Made by a program: the position numbers and the translations under genes. A stretch of 64,000 bases of DNA from Pseudomonas coleopterorum (lineage in GTDB: Bacteria; Pseudomonadota; Gammaproteobacteria; Pseudomonadales; Pseudomonadaceae), in the NCBI RefSeq assembly GCF_900105555.1, contig NZ_FNTZ01000001.1, positions 2,108,001 through 2,172,000 on the forward strand. The letters run 5' to 3'. The notes beneath the pieces were generated by a model, which was not told the origin of the DNA, did no database searches, and saw nothing but the letters and a program-made list of their open reading frames with translations. Below are positions 9,251 through 20,603 of this stretch, piece after piece. The first letter of the stretch is position 1; each line of letters begins with the position of its first letter.

Positions 9251-12200
9251 ATGAGCCTGATGGCGAGGACTGGTCGTGGCGTTCGCTGCATGCTCGTGTG
9301 GCTGGCCGGTACGGCACTGGTCCATGCCGAGATGCTGCCGTTGCACGGCCGGTCACAGCCCGAGATTGCCTGGTTCGACCGCCTGCAGGTCCAGTTGGCC
9401 GACCGCGATCGGCAGTGGCTGCGGGCGCGACGTACCTTGCGGGTGGGCGTCAGCCGCCCCGATTACGCGCCGTTCGACCTGTCCGCCAATGGCGCCAGCT
9501 ATGAAGGGGGGAGTGCCGACTATCTGGGCCTGCTGGCGCGGCTGCTCGAGTTGCAGGTGGAAGTGCAGGCCTATCCGTCCCGTGAACTGGCGATGGCCGC
9601 GCTCAAGGCGGGCGAGGTCCAGGTGCTGGGCACAGCCAGTCGTCGTGAAGCACTGCGTTACGGCCTGCTGCTCTCGAGCCCCTACATCGAAGACCGGCCG
9701 GTGCTGGCCACGCGCCGGGAGTCCGCGCTGAACGCCGATCCTGCCTTGCCGGTGCGCGTCGCCCTGGTACGAGACCATGTTTCGCCCAGTGAGGTGCGCG
9801 AACGTTTCCCGACGGCCCAGCTGCAATTTCACCCAACCCCCCTGAACGCCATGGCGGCAGTGGCGTACCAGCAGGCAGACCTGTTCGTCGGCGGGGCCCT
9901 CGCGGTGTTCCATCAGGCCGATGGCAGCCAGTTGCCCGCCTTGCGCCTGCAATCGGCGGTGGGCATCGAGGGGCACGCCTTCGGCTTTGCCGTCGGCCCG
10001 CACGATGCGCGCCTGCTGCGGGTATTGGACAAGGCCTTGGCGGTGATACCGGATGAGGCACGGGCCAGCATTCTGCGACGCTGGAGCGTCGAGCGTCCGG
10101 ACGTGGCGGAGCCTGCGGCATTGCCCTTGAATGCAGTGCAGCGCCAGTGGCTGGCCGGACGTCGAGAGCTGCGTGTGCTGATGGATCCGCGTTTCGTGCC
10201 CGTCAGCTACCGTGACGATCAAGGCCGCTTCGCCGGCGTGGCTGCCGATGTGCTGCAACAGATCGCCCGGCGCACCGGGCTGGCCATCGACGTGATCGAG
10301 GGCACTTCCCTGACGCGCATGAGCGAAATGATCGAACGCGGTGAGGCCGACCTGATCGCAGCGATGATCCCCAGCCCCGAGCGGCAGACCCGCCTGGCGT
10401 TCAGCCGAGGGTTCCTGAGCAGCTCACCGGTGCTGGTCACCCGTGAAGGCCAGCGAGGTCTGACCTCCCTGGAGCAGGCCAGCGGCAAGCGAGTAGTGCT
10501 GGTGGAGGGCAGTCGTGTGCATGAATGGCTTCAGGAACACTACCCCTCGATCACCCGACTGGACGCGGTCAGTACGGCCGAGGCACTGGCCATGCTCGAC
10601 CGCGGCCAGGCCGACGCCGCAGTGCTGCCATTGATCGCCGCGCGCTACATGATCGCGCGACAATACCGCGAGCGGCTGCGCATCAGCGTGGCGCTGCCGC
10701 TGGCCCCGGTCCATTTCGCCTTCGCCGTATCACCGCAGGCTCACGTGCTGCAATCGATTCTCGACAGTGCCCTGCAGGACATTCCTCCGCCGCACATGAG
10801 CGAGCTGACACGCCACTGGCGCACTGAAATGATCGTCGCCGACGGCCTTTGGCAGCGCTACCGCTGGGCGATCATGCAGGGATTTGCCGCGGCTTTGCTC
10901 CTGCTGTTGCTGGCGTTGGGCTGGGTCAGCTACCTCAAGCGCCTGATCCGCCAGCGCGTGGATGCCGAGCGTGCGTTGACCACGCAACTGGAGGTCATGC
11001 GGGTGATGATCGACGGCACGCCCCATCCGATCTACATCCGCGATCGCCAGGCGCGTCTGATCAACTGCAACACTGGCTACCTGCAGGCCCTGGGCGTCAC
11101 CCGCGAGGCCATACTGAACAAGCCGCTGGCCGGCTATGGGTTGCTTCAGGAGGCCCATGCACAGGTTGCGCAGGACGTATACATGCAGGTCATGGAGCGC
11201 GGAGAACCGGTGGTCGAGGACCGCACACTGACGCTGCCATCAGGTGAGGTGCTGATCATCCACCACTGGATGTTGCCTTACCGCGGTGTCGACGGCTGCA
11301 TACAGGGCCTGATCGCCGGGTGGGTCGATATCACCGAACGTCAGCGCCTGTGCGAAGCCTATCGCGAAGCCCAGGCTCAGGCCGAAGCAGCCAACCAGGC
11401 CAAGACCACTTTTCTGGCAACCATGAGTCACGAGATCCGGACGCCGATGAATGCCGTGCTGGGCATGCTCGAACTGGCCCTGAAGAAAGCCGAGCAGGGC
11501 ATGCTCGACAAGCCGGCCCTGGAGGTCGCCTCGCAATCGGCCAACGGTCTGCTCGCGCTGATCGGCGACATTCTCGACGTCACCCGCATCGAAGCCGGGC
11601 GGCTGGAACTGCTGGCCGCGCCCTGCCAGTTGGGACAACTGGCAGGGGACACCGTCGGCCTGTTCCAGGCCCAGGCCCGGGAGAAACACTTGCGGCTCAA
11701 GCTCGACATGCTGGGTGCACCCGATACCTGGCTCAGCGTCGATCCGGTGCGCTTCAAGCAGATCATCGCCAATCTGCTCAGCAATGCGATCAAGTTCACC
11801 CGCGAGGGGCAGGTCACGGTGAGCCTCGGCGTCTGGCCGCAGACCCACGGCGCGCGGGTCGAATTGAGCGTGGAAGATAGCGGTCAAGGCATCGCTCAGG
11901 CCGATCTGGCTCGCTTGGGCGCTCCTTATCGGCAGGCTGCCGGCGGCCGCGGCAGCCGTGTCGGCGCCGGGCTGGGCCTGAGCATCTGCCGTAGCCTGGC
12001 GGCGCTGATGAAAGGCCGATTGGAACTGTACAGCGTGCTCGGCTGCGGCACTCGGGTCCAAGTACAGTTCGACGCGGTACCCCGCGCCATTGCCCCGCAG
12101 CAGATCGCGCGCGAGACGTCGCGCAGCAACTTGCCGGCGCTGCAGGTGCTGGTGGTCGATGATTACCCGGCCAACCGATTGCTGCTGGAGCGTCAGCTGA

Positions 12201-12877
12201 CTTTTCTCGGTCATCGCGTAACGGTCGCCGAACACGGCGCCGCCGGCCTGCGCGCCTGGTTGCGGGGTGCCTACGACGTGGTGATCAGCGATTGCAACAT
12301 GCCGGGTATCAATGGCTATCAGCTGGTCAAGGCCGTACGCGAGCACGAGCGCCGAAAGAAACTTGAGCCGTGTCTGTTCCTCGGCTGCACGGCGAACGCG
12401 CAGATACGCGAGCGTCTGCGCTGCCTCCAGCAAGGCATGGACGACTGCCTGTTCAAGCCATTGAGTCTGGAAAGTCTGGCACTGCACCTGGATCCACATC
12501 GCGCCCGCCGCAGGGTCGAGACAGAAGATGATGAGGTGGACCTCGGCAGCCTCGATCAACTGACCGGCGGCGATGCAAGTTCCCTGCGGCGCCTGCTCGA
12601 TGATCTGGCCGAGAGCAACCTGCAGGACCTCAAGCGCCTGCATTCGTTGGCGCAACCCTACGCCATCGGCGAGGTGGCGGAACTGGTGCACCGAATCAAG
12701 GGCGGCGCCCGCATCGTCCGCGCTCGACGGCTGCTGGCGGCCTGCGAAGCACTGGAACAGGCCTGCACCGCTCACCCTTCGGCCGAACGGATGCGTCGCG
12801 GGGTCGAGGATCTGGCGGCTGCCATGGTCAGCCTGGACGACTATCTGAAACGGCACGAAAGATCCGGCAAGGCGTAG
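9251..12877 (+). CDS. EvgS/RocS-like unorthodox hybrid histidine kinase
   Basis: About 1208 residues. The ATG at 9251 is chosen, but a TTG at 9236, overlapping the regulator stop, is possible. Order: signal peptide or anchor (residues 1-27), two tandem periplasmic solute-binding (SBP_bac_3) domains (about 55-285 and 290-525), membrane segment (about 538-560, AAALLLLLLALGW), PAS (about 575-690), HisKA with the phospho-His in MSHEIRTPMN (near 726), HATPase (NLLSNAIKF, GAGLGLSICRSL), receiver (VLVVDDYPANR, Asp in VVISDCNMPG near 1013), and C-terminal HPt with phospho-His in LVHRIKGGAR (near 1147). All phosphorelay residues are present, so a His-Asp-His-Asp relay to the upstream LuxR-type regulator is expected. 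The double Venus-flytrap sensor matches BvgS/EvgS/RocS1. The ligand is unknown. Confidence 0.93.
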   Translation: MSLMARTGRGVRCMLVWLAGTALVHAEMLPLHGRSQPEIAWFDRLQVQLADRDRQWLRARRTLRVGVSRPDYAPFDLSANGASYEGGSADYLGLLARLLELQVEVQAYPSRELAMAALKAGEVQVLGTASRREALRYGLLLSSPYIEDRPVLATRRESALNADPALPVRVALVRDHVSPSEVRERFPTAQLQFHPTPLNAMAAVAYQQADLFVGGALAVFHQADGSQLPALRLQSAVGIEGHAFGFAVGPHDARLLRVLDKALAVIPDEARASILRRWSVERPDVAEPAALPLNAVQRQWLAGRRELRVLMDPRFVPVSYRDDQGRFAGVAADVLQQIARRTGLAIDVIEGTSLTRMSEMIERGEADLIAAMIPSPERQTRLAFSRGFLSSSPVLVTREGQRGLTSLEQASGKRVVLVEGSRVHEWLQEHYPSITRLDAVSTAEALAMLDRGQADAAVLPLIAARYMIARQYRERLRISVALPLAPVHFAFAVSPQAHVLQSILDSALQDIPPPHMSELTRHWRTEMIVADGLWQRYRWAIMQGFAAALLLLLLALGWVSYLKRLIRQRVDAERALTTQLEVMRVMIDGTPHPIYIRDRQARLINCNTGYLQALGVTREAILNKPLAGYGLLQEAHAQVAQDVYMQVMERGEPVVEDRTLTLPSGEVLIIHHWMLPYRGVDGCIQGLIAGWVDITERQRLCEAYREAQAQAEAANQAKTTFLATMSHEIRTPMNAVLGMLELALKKAEQGMLDKPALEVASQSANGLLALIGDILDVTRIEAGRLELLAAPCQLGQLAGDTVGLFQAQAREKHLRLKLDMLGAPDTWLSVDPVRFKQIIANLLSNAIKFTREGQVTVSLGVWPQTHGARVELSVEDSGQGIAQADLARLGAPYRQAAGGRGSRVGAGLGLSICRSLAALMKGRLELYSVLGCGTRVQVQFDAVPRAIAPQQIARETSRSNLPALQVLVVDDYPANRLLLERQLTFLGHRVTVAEHGAAGLRAWLRGAYDVVISDCNMPGINGYQLVKAVREHERRKKLEPCLFLGCTANAQIRERLRCLQQGMDDCLFKPLSLESLALHLDPHRARRRVETEDDEVDLGSLDQLTGGDASSLRRLLDDLAESNLQDLKRLHSLAQPYAIGEVAELVHRIKGGARIVRARRLLAACEALEQACTAHPSAERMRRGVEDLAAAMVSLDDYLKRHERSGKA

Positions 12878-12981
12878 GAATTTTCCAGTGCGTATTGGGA
12901 ATTTGCCTGCATCCCGCGGATAGCACGGAGTTGAACATAGGCATGAAGAAACAGGGGCATGAGGTAACAGGGGAAGTGATC

Positions 12982-14190
12982 GTGTCAGATATCAAGCCAA
13001 CGGTGTTACTGGTCGAAAGTCATGGTTTTCAGCGTGCGATCGCCGTGCGGATGCTCAATCAGCTGGGTTGCAGTTGCGTGTATCAGGCGCAGACCAGCGA
13101 GCAGGCGGTGCAGTTGCTGCGCGAGCACCAGCCCATCGACGTGCTGGTGTGCAACGTCGATGTACTGGGGGTGGGTGCCTTGCGCATCATCCAGGAGGCG
13201 GTCACCCGCAAGCGCGTGCGCGCGGTGCTGATCGGTGGCGGACTCGATCCGGAGGTGCGCACCGGGCTGTACCAGTGGGTGTCGATGCTGGGTGTCGAGT
13301 ACCTGGTGGATGCCGGCAGCCCGTTGGACTTTGATCGGTTGCAACGTTTCTTCGCAGCCTTGGGCACGCCACAGCAGGCGGTGAGGGCAACCCCGTCGAC
13401 GTTTCGCATCGGCCGTGCCGAGGTACAGGCGGGGATCGCAGACGGCCAGTTCGACATCTGCTTTCTGCCGCGTTGCACGGTTGCCGACGGGCGTATTCGC
13501 AGTGTCGATGCGCAGTTGAGCTGGCGGCACCCGCGACATGGCCCGCTGGCCATGCCGCAGTTCTGCCCGGCGGTGGAGCGGGCAGGGCTGGGCAATGCGC
13601 TGCTGTTGTACATGGCCGAGCAGGCGGTAGAGGTTCAGCATCAGCTTGCCGATGTCGGTCTGCAGGTGGGCTTGAGCCTGGGCATGCGACTCGAGCAGCT
13701 GGGTCATCCACCGCTGATGAACGAGTTGCTCGGCATACTGCGCGGACATTTGACGGGCAAGCATCGCGTGGCGCTGGAGCTCAGCCATGTCGGCCTGGCG
13801 CGGCCCAAGGCCGAATACCTGGAAACTCTGCTGCGAGTTCGGCTCATGGGTTGCGACCTGGGCATGCAGGGCTTCGGCTTCGGTGGGGCGTCGCTGCAGC
13901 GCCTGTGTCAGTGGCCGATCAATCAGTTGCGTCTGGCGGCTCCATTTTTACTCGAAGCGCCGCATCAGTCGCGCCACTTGGCCGTGGTCCAGCACATGTC
14001 GGTCGCCGCGCGTACCTTGGGCATCGAACTGACGGTGACCGGCGTGCAGAGCGCGGTGCACCATCTGCTGCTATACGACCTCGGCTGCCTGCGCGGTCAG
14101 GGCGATTATTTCGCCGCACCCCTGACCGCCGCCACCCTGCAGCAGCGGCTCCAGCAACCCAAGACGCTGCAACCCATACGCCGCGAGTAG
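12982..14190 (+). CDS. RocR-like REC-EAL protein with a degenerate EAL site
   Basis: 402 residues from the GTG at 12982 (AGGGGAAG just upstream). An ATG at 12943 in the same frame is the alternative. The N-terminal receiver-like domain (PTVLLVESHGFQ) has one acidic residue where two are usual and an Asp-containing VLVCNVDVLG, so phosphorylation is doubtful. The C-terminal part aligns with EAL domains, but the key motifs have decayed: EAL reads DAQ in SVDAQLSWRHP, the DDFGTG metal site reads QGFGFGGASL, and the KID Lys/Asp reads RLA. Canonical RocR degrades c-di-GMP. This copy should not, though it might still bind it or sense through protein contacts. It is the third gene of the Roc-like operon and converges on the REPIN array. 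Confidence 0.85.
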   Translation: MSDIKPTVLLVESHGFQRAIAVRMLNQLGCSCVYQAQTSEQAVQLLREHQPIDVLVCNVDVLGVGALRIIQEAVTRKRVRAVLIGGGLDPEVRTGLYQWVSMLGVEYLVDAGSPLDFDRLQRFFAALGTPQQAVRATPSTFRIGRAEVQAGIADGQFDICFLPRCTVADGRIRSVDAQLSWRHPRHGPLAMPQFCPAVERAGLGNALLLYMAEQAVEVQHQLADVGLQVGLSLGMRLEQLGHPPLMNELLGILRGHLTGKHRVALELSHVGLARPKAEYLETLLRVRLMGCDLGMQGFGFGGASLQRLCQWPINQLRLAAPFLLEAPHQSRHLAVVQHMSVAARTLGIELTVTGVQSAVHHLLLYDLGCLRGQGDYFAAPLTAATLQQRLQQPKTLQPIRRE

Positions 14191-14225
14191 CCCCGCCCGG
14201 ACGCATCACGCGCCCCGCCGGCCCT

Positions 14226-15182
14226 GTAGCCGCGGCGCGAGCCGCGTCCGGGTTTATCGTGTTCCTTCAGGCATACCGCATCCACCGCCGACGCGGCTTG
14301 CGCCGCTGCTACAGGGGATCGCGGTTTCTGTAGCAGCGGCGCAAGCCGCGTCCGGGTTCATCGCGTTCTTTCAGGGCGTACCGCATCCACCGCCGACGCG
14401 GCTTGCGCCGCTGCTACAGGGGATCGCGGTCTCTGTAGCAGCGGCGCGAGCCGCGTCCGGGTTCATCGTGTTCCTTCAGGCATACCGCATCCACCGCCGA
14501 CGCGGCTTGCGCCGCTGCTACAGGGGATCGCGGTCTCTGTAGCAGCGGCGCGAGCCGCGTCCGGGTTCATCACGTTCTTTCAGGCGTACCGCATCCACCG
14601 CCGACGCGGCTTGCGCCGCTGCTACAGGGGATCGCGGTCTCTGTAGCCGCGGCGCGAGCCGCGTGCGGGTTTATCGTGTTCCTTCAGGCGTACCGCATCC
14701 ACCGCCGACGCGGCTTGCGCCGCTGCTACAGGGGATCGCGGTCTCTGTAGCCGCGGCGCGAGCCGCGTGCGGGTTTATCGTGTTCCTTCAGGCATACCGC
14801 ATCCACCGCCGACGCGGCTTGCGCCGCTGCTACAGGGGATCGCGGCTTGTGTAGCAGCGGCGCGAGCCGCGTCCGGGTTCATCGCGTTCTTTCAGGCGTA
14901 CCGCATCCACCGCCGACGCGGCTTGCGCCGCTGCTACAGGGGATCGCGGCTTGTGTAGCAGCGGCGCGAGCCGCGTTCGGGTTTATCGTGTTCCTTCAGG
15001 CATACCGCGTTCACCGCCGACGCGCCTTGCGCCGCTGCTACAGGGGATCGCGGTCTCTGTAGCAGCGGCGCGAGCCGCGTCCGGGTTTGTGGCGTGCTTT
15101 CAGGCGTACCGCATCCACCGCCGACGCGGCTTGCGCCGCTGCTACAGGGGATCGCGGTCTCTGTAGCAGCGGTGCTGCGGAG
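14226..15182. repeat. Tandem array of nine 104-bp REPIN units plus a half unit
   Basis: Units start with GTAG at 14226, 14330, 14435, 14539, 14643, 14747, 14851, 14955 and 15059, with a truncated one at 15163. Each unit has a REP (GTAGCAGCGGCGCGAGCCGC with variants), a spacer of about 40 bases, and the inverted REP ending GCCGCTGCTAC, joined to the next unit by ACAGGGGATCGCGG-type linker. This is the REPIN design (two inverted REPs) reiterated head to tail with a period of 104 (once 105) bases. Two spacer types alternate, one with TCGTGTTCC and one with TCGCGTTCT. The array fills the gap between the convergent rocR-like and modC genes. No RAYT transposase gene is present in the window. Short open frames inside are artefacts of the repeat. 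Confidence 0.95.
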
Positions 15183-15227
15183 TGTCAGATCCGCCGCGTG
15201 CGGCAATCACGCGGTTTGATGCGATCC

Positions 15228-16307
15228 TCAGGCCAACACGGCAACGGCCTTGATCTGGGCCCAGGCCTGCAAACCTGCCACAACGCCCAGCTGGTCCGCC
15301 GAAAAGCGGGTGATCCGCGCCAGTATCAAGGTCTCACCCGCGCGCAGGCTGAGTTGCACATGCGCTGGATTATGTGCCGCCGACACCTGCTCGACGGTAA
15401 CGGCAAAGCGATTGAGAATGCTGCTGGCGTCGTCCTGGCTCAGGCTGAGGCTGACGTCCCGGGCCTGGATCTTGATCCGCACAGTCTCGCCAGCGGTCCT
15501 GAGTTCGTGAGCGACACGCAGGGGTTCGACAGCGCCGGGCAATTGCAGTGAGAGCAGTTGGTAAGTGGGATCGTAGCCCTGCACCCTGGCCTGGACCACC
15601 ACCCCGGCATCGGCTTCCTGCGCCATGGGCAGGTCGAGGCGCGCCAGGGTCGGGCCCAGTGGCCCGCTGGCCAGCACCCGGCCCTGTTCCAGCACCACCA
15701 GGTGGTCGGCCAGACGCGCGACTTCGTCCTGCGCGTGGCTGACGTACACCACCGGAATCTCCAGCTCGTCGTGCAGCCGTTCCAGGTAGGGCAGAATTTC
15801 ACCCTTGCGTCGGCTGTCCAGCGCGGCCAAGGGTTCGTCCATCAGCAACAACCTGGGGCTGGTCAACAGCGCCCGAGCGATCCCCACACGTTGCCGCTCG
15901 CCACCGGACAGATTCGCCGGCTGACGTTCCAGCAGGTGTTCGATGCCCAGCAGACTGCACGCCTGATCGAGCGCGACCTTGCGCTGCTCAGGCTGGATTC
16001 GGCGCCAACCGTATTCCAGATTGCCGCGCACCGAGAGATGCTCGAACAAGCTGGCCTCCTGAAAGACATAGCCCAGCGCCCGCTTGTGCGGCGCCACGAA
16101 AATGCCCCGGGCGCTGTCCTGCCAGACCTCGCCGTTGACCTCTATGTAAGCGTTCGCAGCCTGCGACAAGCCGGCCAGGCAGCGCAGGCAGGTGGTCTTG
16201 CCTGAGCCTGAATCACCGAACAGCGCACTGACCCCGCGTCCCGGCAGTTGCAGGTCGACGTTCAGCGAGAACGCGCCATAGGTCATGTCGATACGGGCAT
16301 GGATCAT
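15228..16307 (-). CDS. modC: Molybdate ABC transporter ATP-binding protein ModC
   Basis: 359 residues from the ATG at 16307. An upstream in-frame ATG would give a Cys-rich, non-homologous start. The ABC domain has Walker [10 protein letters not shown], the Q-loop [16 protein letters not shown], signature [15 protein letters not shown], Walker [13 protein letters not shown], and the switch His in YVSHAQDEV. The C-terminal region (about residues 285-359) is a single MOP/TOBE molybdate-binding domain, including [23 protein letters not shown]. It energises uptake of molybdate through ModB with ModA as the periplasmic receptor, for molybdenum-cofactor synthesis. It is the last gene of modABC, starting 1 base after the modB stop, and ends next to the REPIN array. 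Confidence 0.96.
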   Translation of the reverse strand: MIHARIDMTYGAFSLNVDLQLPGRGVSALFGDSGSGKTTCLRCLAGLSQAANAYIEVNGEVWQDSARGIFVAPHKRALGYVFQEASLFEHLSVRGNLEYGWRRIQPEQRKVALDQACSLLGIEHLLERQPANLSGGERQRVGIARALLTSPRLLLMDEPLAALDSRRKGEILPYLERLHDELEIPVVYVSHAQDEVARLADHLVVLEQGRVLASGPLGPTLARLDLPMAQEADAGVVVQARVQGYDPTYQLLSLQLPGAVEPLRVAHELRTAGETVRIKIQARDVSLSLSQDDASSILNRFAVTVEQVSAAHNPAHVQLSLRAGETLILARITRFSADQLGVVAGLQAWAQIKAVAVLA

Positions 16308-16308
16308 T

Positions 16309-16991
16309 TCATCGACTCCAGGCCGAGTGCGGCTGGCGACTGCGGTGCAACAGCAGCAGCACCACGAAGGAAAACACCAGCATGGCCCCGGCCAGCCAAT
16401 GGGCCTGGGCATATTCCATGGCTTCGACATGGTCGAAGATCTGCACCGAGACCACCCGGGTCTTGTCCGGTATATTGCCGCCGATCATCAGCACCACGCC
16501 GAATTCACCCACCGTGTGGGCGAAACCCAGGATGCTGGCGGTAATGAAGCCAGGTTTGGCCTGCGGCAGCACGACGCTGAAAAAACTGTCCCAGGGACTG
16601 GCGCGCAGCGTCGCAGCGACCTCCAGCGGTCGCTCGCCGATGGCACTGAATGCGTTCTGCAATGGCTGAACCACGAACGGCATGGAGTAGATCACCGAAC
16701 CGATCACCAGTCCGGTGAAGCTGAACACCACCGTACCCAGGCCGAGGGCCTGGGTGGCCTGGCCAATGAATCCATGGGGACCGAGCGCCAACAGCAGATA
16801 GAAGCCGATGACCGTCGGCGGCAACACCAGGGGCAGGGCGACCACCGCGCCGACCGGACCCCTCCAGCGCGAGGAGGTCCGGGCCAGCCACCAGGCGATC
16901 GGCGTGCCGACCAGCAGGAGGATCACGGTGGTCAAGGCCGCCAGCTTGATCGTCAGCCAGATAGCGCCCAGGTCGCTGGCATCCAGCGGCA

Positions 16992-16992
<1 letters not shown>
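16309..16992 (-). CDS. modB: Molybdate ABC transporter permease ModB
   Basis: 227 residues, an inner-membrane permease with about five to six hydrophobic segments (for example [20 protein letters not shown] at the N-terminus and [15 protein letters not shown] at the C-terminus). The cytoplasmic EAA-type loop that contacts ModC is [27 protein letters not shown]. The family motif [15 protein letters not shown] is present. Its ATG overlaps the modA stop codon (TGATG), so translation is coupled. Length is typical for ModB. Confidence 0.96.
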
Positions 16993-18687
<1,695 letters not shown>

Positions 18688-18760
18688 GGCGCGATTCCAT
18701 CGATCGTCGAGGCAGGCATGGTAGCGCCTGGTACCGGGGCTGACACTCCGTTGCTTGCGC

Positions 18761-19411
18761 TCAACCCGCCTTGCGCAGGGTGAAGTTGATGCGCTGCGGA
18801 CCCATCACCGGGTGCACCCCCTCCTTGAGCGGCAGCACGCCATGGAAGCGCAGGCGATCGATTCCACCCCAGACCATCACGTCGCCGTGCAGCAGGGGCA
18901 CCCGCAGCGGGCGATCGCTGCGCTGCAGGCCGCCGAGCTGGAACATCGCCGCAAGCCCTAAGGAAACCGAAACGATCGGCGCACCGTAGTCGCGCTCGTC
19001 GCGGTCCTGATGCAGCGACATCTTGGCGCCGGGCACATAGCGGTTGAGCAGGCAGGCATCGGGGCTGAAATCATCGAAACCGGCCGCTGCCGCCGCCTCC
19101 CGCGCCAGCGTATGCAACACGTCGGGCAGCGCTGGCCATGGTCGGCCGGTGAGAGGGTCGTCCCTGACATAGCGATAGCCTCTCGCATCCGTGCTCCAGC
19201 CGAACTGACCGCAATTGCTCAAGGCTACCGACATGGTGTGCCCGCCGGGCGTTTCCATGCGCCGAAAGGGGGCTGCCCTGAGTACCTCGCGCAAGGCCGG
19301 CAGGATCTCCTCAAGCCAGGGCAGGGCAAAGCCGCGCAGGACGAAGGTCTGCTCGCCCAAGGCCTCGCGGCGAGTGGGTTGCTGTGGATCGTCGAACAAC
19401 GAGGACTGCAT
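18761..19411 (-). CDS. alkB: AlkB alpha-ketoglutarate-dependent DNA dealkylase
   Basis: 216 residues from the ATG at 19411 (MQSSLFDD), the same length as E. coli AlkB. It demethylates 1-methyladenine and 3-methylcytosine by Fe(II)/2-oxoglutarate oxidation. The metal site is visible as HQD in MSLHQDRDERDYGAPIVSVSLG and the distal His in RFHGVLPLKEG. The oxoglutarate-binding Arg pair is in QRINFTLRKAG. Substrate-pocket motif GGHTMSVALSNCGQFGW is present. The gene starts 5 bases after the yqjG stop and precedes ada, so three damage-related genes are in one unit. Confidence 0.95.
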   Translation of the reverse strand: MQSSLFDDPQQPTRREALGEQTFVLRGFALPWLEEILPALREVLRAAPFRRMETPGGHTMSVALSNCGQFGWSTDARGYRYVRDDPLTGRPWPALPDVLHTLAREAAAAAGFDDFSPDACLLNRYVPGAKMSLHQDRDERDYGAPIVSVSLGLAAMFQLGGLQRSDRPLRVPLLHGDVMVWGGIDRLRFHGVLPLKEGVHPVMGPQRINFTLRKAG

Positions 19412-19416
19412 CGCTT

Positions 19417-20424
19417 TCAACCTTCGCCGCGCTGCCAGATCCCCCGGCCTTGCAGGCGCTGACGATCATGGGCCGCAGTGAAATCCTGCAGCGGCCCCTT
19501 GGGCACGATGCCCGTCGGATTGATGGTCGGATGGCTGGTGTAGTAATGGCCTTTGATGTGTTCGAAGTCGACCGTCTGGGCAATGCCGGGCCATTGGTAC
19601 AGCTCGCGCAACCAGTTGGACAGGTTCGGGTAGTCGACGATGCGCCGCAGGTTGCATTTGAAATGCCCGTGGTACACCGCGTCGAAGCGGATCAGGCTGG
19701 TGAACAGCCGCCAATCGGCCTCGGTCAGGTACTCGCCGGTCAGGTAGCGTTGGGTGTCGAGGGTCGTTTCGAGGCGGTCGAGCTCGGCGAATACGTCATC
19801 GAAGGCGCTGGCATAGGCTTGCTGCGAGGTAGCAAAGCCGGCACGGTAGACCCCGTTGTTGACGTTGGGGTACACCGCTTCGTTGATGCGCTCGATGGCC
19901 GACTGCAGCGGTTCTGGATAGAGGTCCTGGCGGTTGCCGGTGATACCATCGAACGCACTGTTGAACATGCGAATGATCTCGGCCGACTCGTTGCTGACGA
20001 TGCGATTCTGTTGCTTGTCCCACAGTACCGGCACCGTCACCCGGCCGGTGTACTGCGGATCGTCGCGGGTGTAGCGTTCATGCAGATACTGCACCGGCCC
20101 CAGGTGATCACCACTCGAACCGGTGTCGCTGTCGAACGTCCAGCCATGCTCGCCCATGTGCCAGCTCACCACCGATACGTCGATCAGCGTTTCCAAGGCC
20201 TTGAGCTTGCGTACGATCAAGGTTCGGTGGGCCCACGGGCACGCCAGCGAGACGTACAGATGGTAGCGGCCGGCCTCGGCCTTGAAGCCGCCTTCACCAT
20301 CAGGCCCCGGCGCGCCGTCGTCCGTGACCCAATGGCGGCGCTTCGAAGTTTCACGCTCGAAGGCGCCGTCCTTGCTGCTTTCGTACCACTGGTCATGCCA
20401 GCGCCCTTCGATCAGCAAACCCAT
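19417..20424 (-). CDS. yqjG: Glutathionyl-hydroquinone reductase (Xi-class GST, YqjG/PcpF-like)
   Basis: 335 residues from the ATG at 20424 (GGGGAG ribosome-binding site). The N-terminal thioredoxin-fold domain contains the Xi-class signature SLACPWAHRTLIVRKLKGL-like stretch, with the catalytic Cys of CPWA near residue 57, and the GGWVF-type region is replaced by HMGEHGWTF. The C-terminal helical domain has VPVLWDKQQNRIVSNESAEIIRM and NNGVYRAGFATSQ. These enzymes remove glutathione from glutathionyl-hydroquinones and act in quinone or aromatic detoxification. It is the first gene of yqjG-alkB-ada. A single REP lies in its upstream gap. Confidence 0.92.
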   Translation of the reverse strand: MGLLIEGRWHDQWYESSKDGAFERETSKRRHWVTDDGAPGPDGEGGFKAEAGRYHLYVSLACPWAHRTLIVRKLKALETLIDVSVVSWHMGEHGWTFDSDTGSSGDHLGPVQYLHERYTRDDPQYTGRVTVPVLWDKQQNRIVSNESAEIIRMFNSAFDGITGNRQDLYPEPLQSAIERINEAVYPNVNNGVYRAGFATSQQAYASAFDDVFAELDRLETTLDTQRYLTGEYLTEADWRLFTSLIRFDAVYHGHFKCNLRRIVDYPNLSNWLRELYQWPGIAQTVDFEHIKGHYYTSHPTINPTGIVPKGPLQDFTAAHDRQRLQGRGIWQRGEG

Positions 20425-20542
20425 GTTCGTCTCCCCGATGCGTGTCCCCGAACTGTAGCACGGTGCCAACGTGTGCATTCAGGCGCACGGTCAGTACCGC
20501 TGCTACGGGATCGATCTACGCGGCCACGGCTTGGCAACCCCT

Positions 20543-20568
20543 GTAGCAGCGGCGCGAGCCGCGTCGGC
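20543..20568 (+). repeat. Single REP element
   Basis: GTAGCAGCGGCGCGAGCCGC begins at 20543 in the gap between ybiB and yqjG, with the same core as the two arrays in this window. A partial inverted copy (CCGCTGCTAC, 20497-20506) lies about 40 bases to the left, so this may be a decayed REPIN. Confidence 0.85.
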
Positions 20569-20603
20569 GGTGCATGCGGTCTATCTGGCATGACCCAGCG
20601 CCC

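Noticed and set aside
11240..12856. Open frame of 538 codons on the minus strand
   Set aside because: Antisense to the kinase, receiver and HPt domains of the Roc-like hybrid kinase; no ribosome-binding site and no motif.
14663..15166. Several overlapping 60-90 codon frames inside the 104-bp array
   Set aside because: They repeat the same peptide in each unit and reflect the absence of stops in the REP sequence, not genes.
14226..15182. CRISPR array
   Set aside because: Regular spacing looks CRISPR-like, but the spacers are also repeated, units are 104 bases with two inverted REPs, and no cas genes are present.
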